DNA of 64,000 bases, from the NCBI GenBank assembly GCA_008921705.1, contig VFFE01009189.1, positions 288,717 through 352,716 of the forward strand, read 5' to 3'. Source of the stretch: Burhinus oedicnemus. Taxonomy: Eukaryota > Chordata > Aves > Charadriiformes > Burhinidae. The notes beneath the pieces were generated by a model that was given only the letters and a program-made list of their open reading frames with translations, was not told the origin of the DNA and ran no database searches. Below are positions 58,401-64,000 of the stretch, one piece after another. The translations under genes were made by a program, and so were the position numbers. Every line of letters begins with the position of its first letter. Positions within the stretch are counted from its first letter, which is position 1.

Positions 58401-61400
58401 GTACTCGAAGGGACATGATTTTGGAAAAAATGGGCAGCTCATTCCACAGCGGGTAAGAACCATCTGAGGCTTCATAGGTGTCAGATAAACATAGCAAACA
58501 GATGATGTCAGCTCCACGGTAATGAGACAAAAAGGACTTGCATCTGCTAAGAAATGCTCAGGGCCGGCTTCTGACACCCTCTGACTCTTCTGTCTTACAT
58601 CTGCATGTGTGGCCCTTGAGAAGACACTGGCACTATTTGCACCAGCAGGTACTCCTGTGAGGATGGAGCGGAGTGATCTGGGCTGAACTGCTACTAAAGT
58701 GCTAATGCTCCGGAAATCCCAGGAGCCAGCATTGTCTAAAGGATTAGTGCAGTAATTAACAAGCTCTAAACACCTCTGAGTTTCCAGAAGTTCAGCTTTA
58801 ATGACCTCACCTCGGAGTTCGAGGTTTCCTGGCTAGACTACAGCCAGTAAGGGTTATTTGAACTTTATGCAGTTCAGCTAGGGAGTATAATGATTTCAAA
58901 AATAGTTTTTTCCATCACAGCATTACAGCACAGGATATGTCTCTGTGTGTTCCAGTCTGTATCTGCGCTTTGTTACTGAGACTAGGCTGGAGTTCCAAGG
59001 ATCCAGAAAAGCACCAGGTTAGCTTCAGGAGTCCAGTTATGCAAGCCTTGCCACTGGGACATGCAGCTGAACTTGAGGAAGTCTCAGAGTCCAATGCAAC
59101 ATATGCAACTGTGGCTTTTCCTGACTGTGGAAGTCTTGCCTCTCTCCTCCACATCACACCTCTCCCTGGCATAAGGGCAGGTCTGTGACCCATTGCAGGG
59201 CAGCCTTTTATCCCTTTTCCTGAAAATTGCCCAAGCAGCAGCATGGTGATGAGGCCACCTTAGGGTTACTGCTGGGTGACCACAGCTTTCCTTGATAGGG
59301 TGGTGGATGCCAGCTGACGCACAGCTCAGGACCTAAAACCTGCTGCTGAGCATCCCTTGCCAGCTCCCTATGGCAGGCAGCAGGCAGGTGACAGGCAGGC
59401 TGTCATTGCCCTGTGCTCCCCTGGCTGTTGTAAGAGGGTGTTGGAACCACTGCAGCACTGCCAGCTACTCCTTCTCAGGCAAGAAAACCAGGTAATCATA
59501 GGTCAGACACCACCTGCTTTTGGATCTTACAGTAGAGATGTTGCCCCTGTGACGAGCAGGACAGGCAGAATTGCTAATGCTCCTGCAGGGCTTGGGGTTG
59601 GCCCCTGCTTGCTGCCTGAGGGAGTCCTGCAGCCGTCTCCAGGAATGGTCCCAGACCCCTTTCATTGGAGGCTGTTTGTCCCAGACCATAACGGCCAGGT
59701 GCATCCTGCTTTCTGTTTCACCCTTCCTGGCCTTCTTCCTGCTCCCTCCCAAACTGCCTGGGCTGCAGCAAGCAATGTGCACAGCAGCACTCAGAGCTGG
59801 GGTGGCAGGCAGAGCTGAGCCCAGCTCAGCCTGTCTTTCTTGTTGTTGACAGAGGGTGCACGGGCAGAAGGGCTGCCCTACACTGCCGGGTGGTTTCCAT
59901 GCTGCCCTGTACTGTCCAGCTCCAGTGTCAGCTCTGCTCCTATCCATCCATAGCTGACGGTGCCCGTGGATAGTGCGACTGGTCTGAGGGTAAACCAGCA
60001 TTTCATTCCTCCTCACCCTGACTCCACAGCCTTCTCCTTTCTGCCCTTTTCTCTCTCTGCTCTCCTGCTTTCCCCCGGCTCACCTCTCCAGGATGTTTTG
60101 CCCCTGCTTTCCCCACCTCGGTGGCTCTGGGGCAGGCTGGAGGAGCCCACAGGGAGAGGCAAGGAGCCTGCCAGCTCCTCCAGGTGCTGCCTTTCTGTCC
60201 CGCTCTTGGGGGCTGCCAGGAGGACAGTTGGTACCCTCAGCCATACAAAGCAGCCCAAGATACTTAGCACAGAGTCTGTCATCTTGTGCCTGAGGGTGAA
60301 TGCAAGGAGAGCAAAGGGGAGGGAATACCTCTCCTCATTGGGCACTGCTTAGAAAGAAACATGGCTTGTTATGATGCCAGAGCATCAAGCATGTTATTAC
60401 TTAATTTGCCTTGTGGGCCTTCTGCATGGCTTACATCATAGCATTTCATCTCAGACCCATATGTTATCAGCTGCTAAAAGGACTAATCTGAAAAATATCT
60501 GACACTGTATGTAACTCTCATAGCTGCTGAAATAGTTTAAACAGATACGCTGTGCTTCTGTTAACGCTTTTTTAGACAGCCATAGAAACGTTAGTCACAC
60601 AAGTAGATAGAAGCTTTTGTACTCCTGAAACCAAAGATCATGCCCCGTTTTGGGAGAGATCTCATCCTGAAAGAAGGAATTAAAGATAGGTTTGTTGAAG
60701 AATAAGAACAGCCAAAAATTTCCTTTGCAAATCTAGTTCAAATTTGTCTCCCTTGCCTTGGAGATCGTGTACTCTCCCTCTCCCTTGGAGATGTACTCCA
60801 TCTGATACTCTGGGCTGCACAAAATGGCCAACGTTTGATTGATGCTTTGCATGCAAGCACAAATCCAGCCCTTCAGTGTGCAAGGTATTCACAGCTAATC
60901 CCAAAGGCAGAGTAAAACTGGGTGGAGTTTGTAATCCAGTCAGACTCTACTCGCACCAAGCTTGATGTTGTATGGACAAGATGTCTGCATCTTTCCTGTT
61001 CTTTGCTCTTCTGGTTTGTCAACATCAGAAGAGACTTTTTGGTCTTTATTTATGGGTTTGTGCCTCCTATCTGGCCAGTACACCTGTCTTTTCACTTCTT
61101 TACTGTACACTCTCCATCCCAGCACCCCATTTGAGTGGTGTCACCAGGCTTGCCTGCTGTATTTTTCTCTCAGGCACCAGCTCAGGACATTAGTGTGATT
61201 GATCCAAAGGGTGAGCTTGAATTTAGCCCTCTGAGGTTAAAAGGAACACCTCTACTTGCAGTCCTGCATAAAATATGACAGCCTGGGACCTGGATGACAG
61301 AGCATTGTCATCTACAAACCGGTGGCACAGTCCTGGAACAGAAGTGTAGCTGGCTATAGTCAGTCCGCCTTGAATAGACCTGGGTCTGTTCAAGGCTGGA

Positions 61401-62054
61401 AGGTAATATTCCCACTACTTAAAGTGCCTTATCCTGAAGTCCCTCAGAGAGATAGCAAGTATGGGCAGATGGAAAACAGCACAGTGCAGGCAGCTGGATA
61501 AAGCAGATCCATCCCTCCTTATATCAGGGACAGGAGTGATGTCTAACAAGTAATTGCATATTTGAAGAAGATAATTGAATTCAACCCTTCCAGCTAGCTC
61601 ATAGAGGAGATGCCTTGGCCAAAGCTGAGTCAGTGTCCTTAAACCAATTTCTCTTGCCTGCTATAGAACAGCCTGAGAAAACTGATATGACTAAACAGAG
61701 TAGCAGCTACTTTCACAGTCTTTCTGCCTCCTTTTAGCACATTCTTTTTATATGAGACCTTGCAGCAACCAGAGCTTTGATAATGGCCTAAGCATAACTG
61801 GGTTGAGTACTGAATCATTTGCACAGCTCATGTCTTGATATGTGCGCTGCTTGCATTTATGCAGTCGGGATCATGGCACTTAAAGAATACACAGAAGAAA
61901 ACATTTATTATAGCTAGTAGCTAGGGAAAACACTGGTGGTGTCACAGATGTTTTTCCCAGATCCATTTAATTTCAAAACTAATCAGCTGACACTGTTCAA
62001 AGACTGAGTACCTCCCTGCGTAAGACAGAATCAAGGGGCTATAGGGACTTAGCT
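55476..62054. other. Unassigned DNA with a GC-richer ORF zone
   Basis: No gene supported. A GC-richer patch at about 59,300-60,350 has overlapping frames on both strands (153 codons at 59357-59818 plus, 183 at 59465-60016 minus, 130 at 59960-60352 plus) with compositionally biased, domain-free translations. These look like chance frames. No transposon recognised. Confidence 0.5.
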
Positions 62055-62105
62055 GCCCCTAAAGGGCAACTAAAGGGCAACTGAAGTTGCCCCTAAAGGG
62101 CAACT
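62055..62105. repeat. Direct and inverted short repeat cluster
   Basis: GCCCCTAAAGGGCAACT occurs exactly at 62055-62071 and 62089-62105, with a partial copy (TAAAGGGCAACT, 62071-62082) between them. The second copy also forms a perfect hairpin: arms AGTTGCCC (62085-62092) and GGGCAACT (62098-62105) around CTAAA. It looks like local slippage or templated duplication. Confidence 0.95.
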
Positions 62106-64000
62106 GAGACTATACCTTTGTTTCCCTTTTATTTTGTCTGTAACTGCTGGAAACCCTTTCCTACTGCATTCATTTAGCCTTCAGCTCTCTAAATCTGAAA
62201 TTGACTTTGCTTGTCCCCTACCACAGCTTTTTTAATGCATGAATAGCACTGGGTAGGACAGATCAGCATTAAAGTGAGACCAGAAATCTGATCAAATTTC
62301 TGGCTTACTCTTGTTGCCTACAGCAACACAGTATGTGTAGGTTTTCTGAGGGGCTGCACTTCAATGCACATGTTGACTCCAAAAGAAAAATTAATTAACC
62401 TTCTTGACTTTTACCTTGCTTAGGCTACTTCCCACTTCCACAAGTGTCTTTTATTTCTCTTCCAATTGCATAGAAACCAGAATATAACTCAGCACCATCA
62501 ACTAAAAAAGAAAACAGACGATGCATTCAACATGATTAAGCCCTTTATGTTTTCCTTTTCTAAGTGCAGTTTCAAGTGACAAACTCTTAGACGTACCTCC
62601 TCGTGCAGATACGTCTTTAAGAGATGTTTTTAATCAAAAAAGACAACAGAGGCTTTCAGCTCTGTTTGGTGCAGAGTGAGGTAGGGAAGTAATAGAGTGT
62701 CAATGCTGCAGGGTAGCCTACCCCAGCTTGTGACCTTACGTGGGTTAGATTGTTAATGGAGACAGTTTTTAGTAATTATAGCTATGACAACTAGTATCAG
62801 ACATAAATGCTGCTGGGCACCTTCTTGTGAGAAGGGACTTGTTCAGTACCTGGGGGAACACAGGAAATGTAGGCTGTTAATGTGAAAGCAGCAGAGACGG
62901 CCAAGGGGGGCCACGGAAGAACCTGTCTACCTGGTCCATCTTCACCTTTCACAGTGCCTGTCCGTGAAACACACAGGTACTGTTCGGGTGGAGAACTCCT
63001 TTCCTTGTGGCTAGCATAAGAGGTCTTCTCTGGCACTATACACCAATTTGTTTTCCACTTATGAACAGCTGTAGTGACACGATGGTCTGTGAGAGCCTAG
63101 ATGAGCATCTGGGAGGCATGACAGATCCTACAGACTGTAGTAACTGAAGAAGCGACAAAACTGGCAACGCCAAAGTGCAACCTGGTACTTAGTGGTGATC
63201 CTTGCAAGAAGTCCACAGCACACCTCAGATAAACCCAGCTTACCAACTTCCATGGTCCTGCAGGGCAGAAAGAAAACATTACGCAATCTGCTGCTAACCG
63301 CTCTGCAGAAATAAAATTCTCAGTCCTCTGCAAGAGAAAAGCTGCATCAGCTGGATGAAGCGTGGCAAGACTGGAACAATGTCGTTATGGGAAGGTGTCC
63401 TGGCTGCAGCCACCCTGGAGTTAAGCTGTGATCTTGGAGAAGAAAAATTAGATGGGCAAAAGGCCTCGTCCTCATTTGGGTGAAAGAAAGAGAGTTTTGT
63501 TTTCTGGCAGTTTGTGGTTTTGTTCTCTGATGCCAGGGTAGAATTAAGACGCACAGTAACCAGGACAAACATCAGACTGAGGATTAGGCTCAGCACTTAT
63601 GTGCTGCTTTGGAAGACGGGTGTGTTTCTACTCACAAGTGTGGAAAAGTCAGAGCAGCAAGGACATAAGAATGCTCTAATGAACATAATTCAGACATCAC
63701 ACAGGCCTGCTAATTGGAACAGTGCCTGGGATTTGTTAGATGACCACCATATGAACATGCCCCAGCCAATCAGTTAAGTCACTCTTCCTCCATCCTTAGA
63801 GTAAATAAGGAAAGGCTCAGTTTCTGGAAGCATGCTGCTGGTAATTGCAGAAATCCACTGTCATTTTGTTTCTGCCAGGGAGGGTCTCAGCTTTCCAGGA
63901 GGCAAGCAGACCGTGCAGCAGACTCTTATGCTGACTGAACCGCAGTATTAATTTCATGTTTATTTTCCTCCAGTCCTGCTTCCACAGGGGTAACTTCTAG
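62106..64000. other. Unassigned DNA to window end
   Basis: No gene recognised. Frames of up to 100 codons (63294-63596 minus) have no domain. No repeat family seen. Confidence 0.5.

Noticed and set aside
59357..60352. Frames of 130-183 codons on both strands in a GC-richer patch
   Set aside because: Translations are biased in composition, overlap on opposite strands, and show no domain or splice context. Higher GC lowers stop frequency, so chance explains them.
1..64000. CRISPR arrays, tRNA/rRNA genes, bacterial or phage-type defence systems
   Set aside because: No spaced direct-repeat array, no cloverleaf-like gene that I could recognise, and no prokaryote-type operon. The repeat content is vertebrate.

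Overview
The window looks like bird nuclear DNA, almost certainly a gene-poor or intronic/intergenic stretch. The organism call rests on the repeats. CR1 LINEs dominate and span several ages. The youngest CR1 ends in the avian-style 3' octamers ATTCTGTG/ATTCTATG. There are two solo LTRs of one avian ERVL-like family, a trace of an old MIR-like SINE, and no sign of L1 or Alu-type elements. I cannot name the species. I found no convincing exon of a cellular protein-coding gene on either strand, and no tRNA, rRNA, CRISPR array or bacterial-type gene. Outside CR1, the open reading frames are short, compositionally unremarkable and resemble nothing I recognise.

Layout: (1) 1-2,008: a poly-T run at the very start, unannotated DNA, then a 360-bp solo LTR with a perfect 5-bp target duplication. 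(2) 2,430-3,610: a very old, internally deleted CR1. (3) 3,611-20,900: non-repetitive DNA with A/T-rich, homeobox-motif-rich blocks that are candidate conserved noncoding elements (about 12.1, 16.0 and 18.6 kb). (4) 20,911-23,770: a repeat cluster made of a CR1 3' end, a 703-bp solo LTR in minus orientation with its own 5-bp duplication, and an inverted CR1 fragment. (5) 23,771-41,900: mostly unique sequence with a MIR-like SINE (24.3 kb) and three old CR1 fossils (29.4, 31.4 and 39.9 kb). (6) 42,110-43,980: a long decayed CR1/L3-type LINE retaining endonuclease and reverse transcriptase traces, plus another fragment at 45.4 kb. (7) 53,090-55,475: the youngest element, a 5'-truncated CR1 whose reverse transcriptase frame is open for 581 codons. 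(8) 55,476-64,000: unique sequence with a small hairpin-forming repeat at 62.06 kb.

There is no operon-like or cooperative gene set. The biological content is retrotransposon history (at least eight CR1 copies of roughly three ages), two LTRs with promoter-like motifs, and noncoding blocks that could be regulatory. Old-CR1 assignments rest on protein or nucleotide resemblance recognised by eye, so their boundaries are approximate. I saw no undescribed biological system that I could support.
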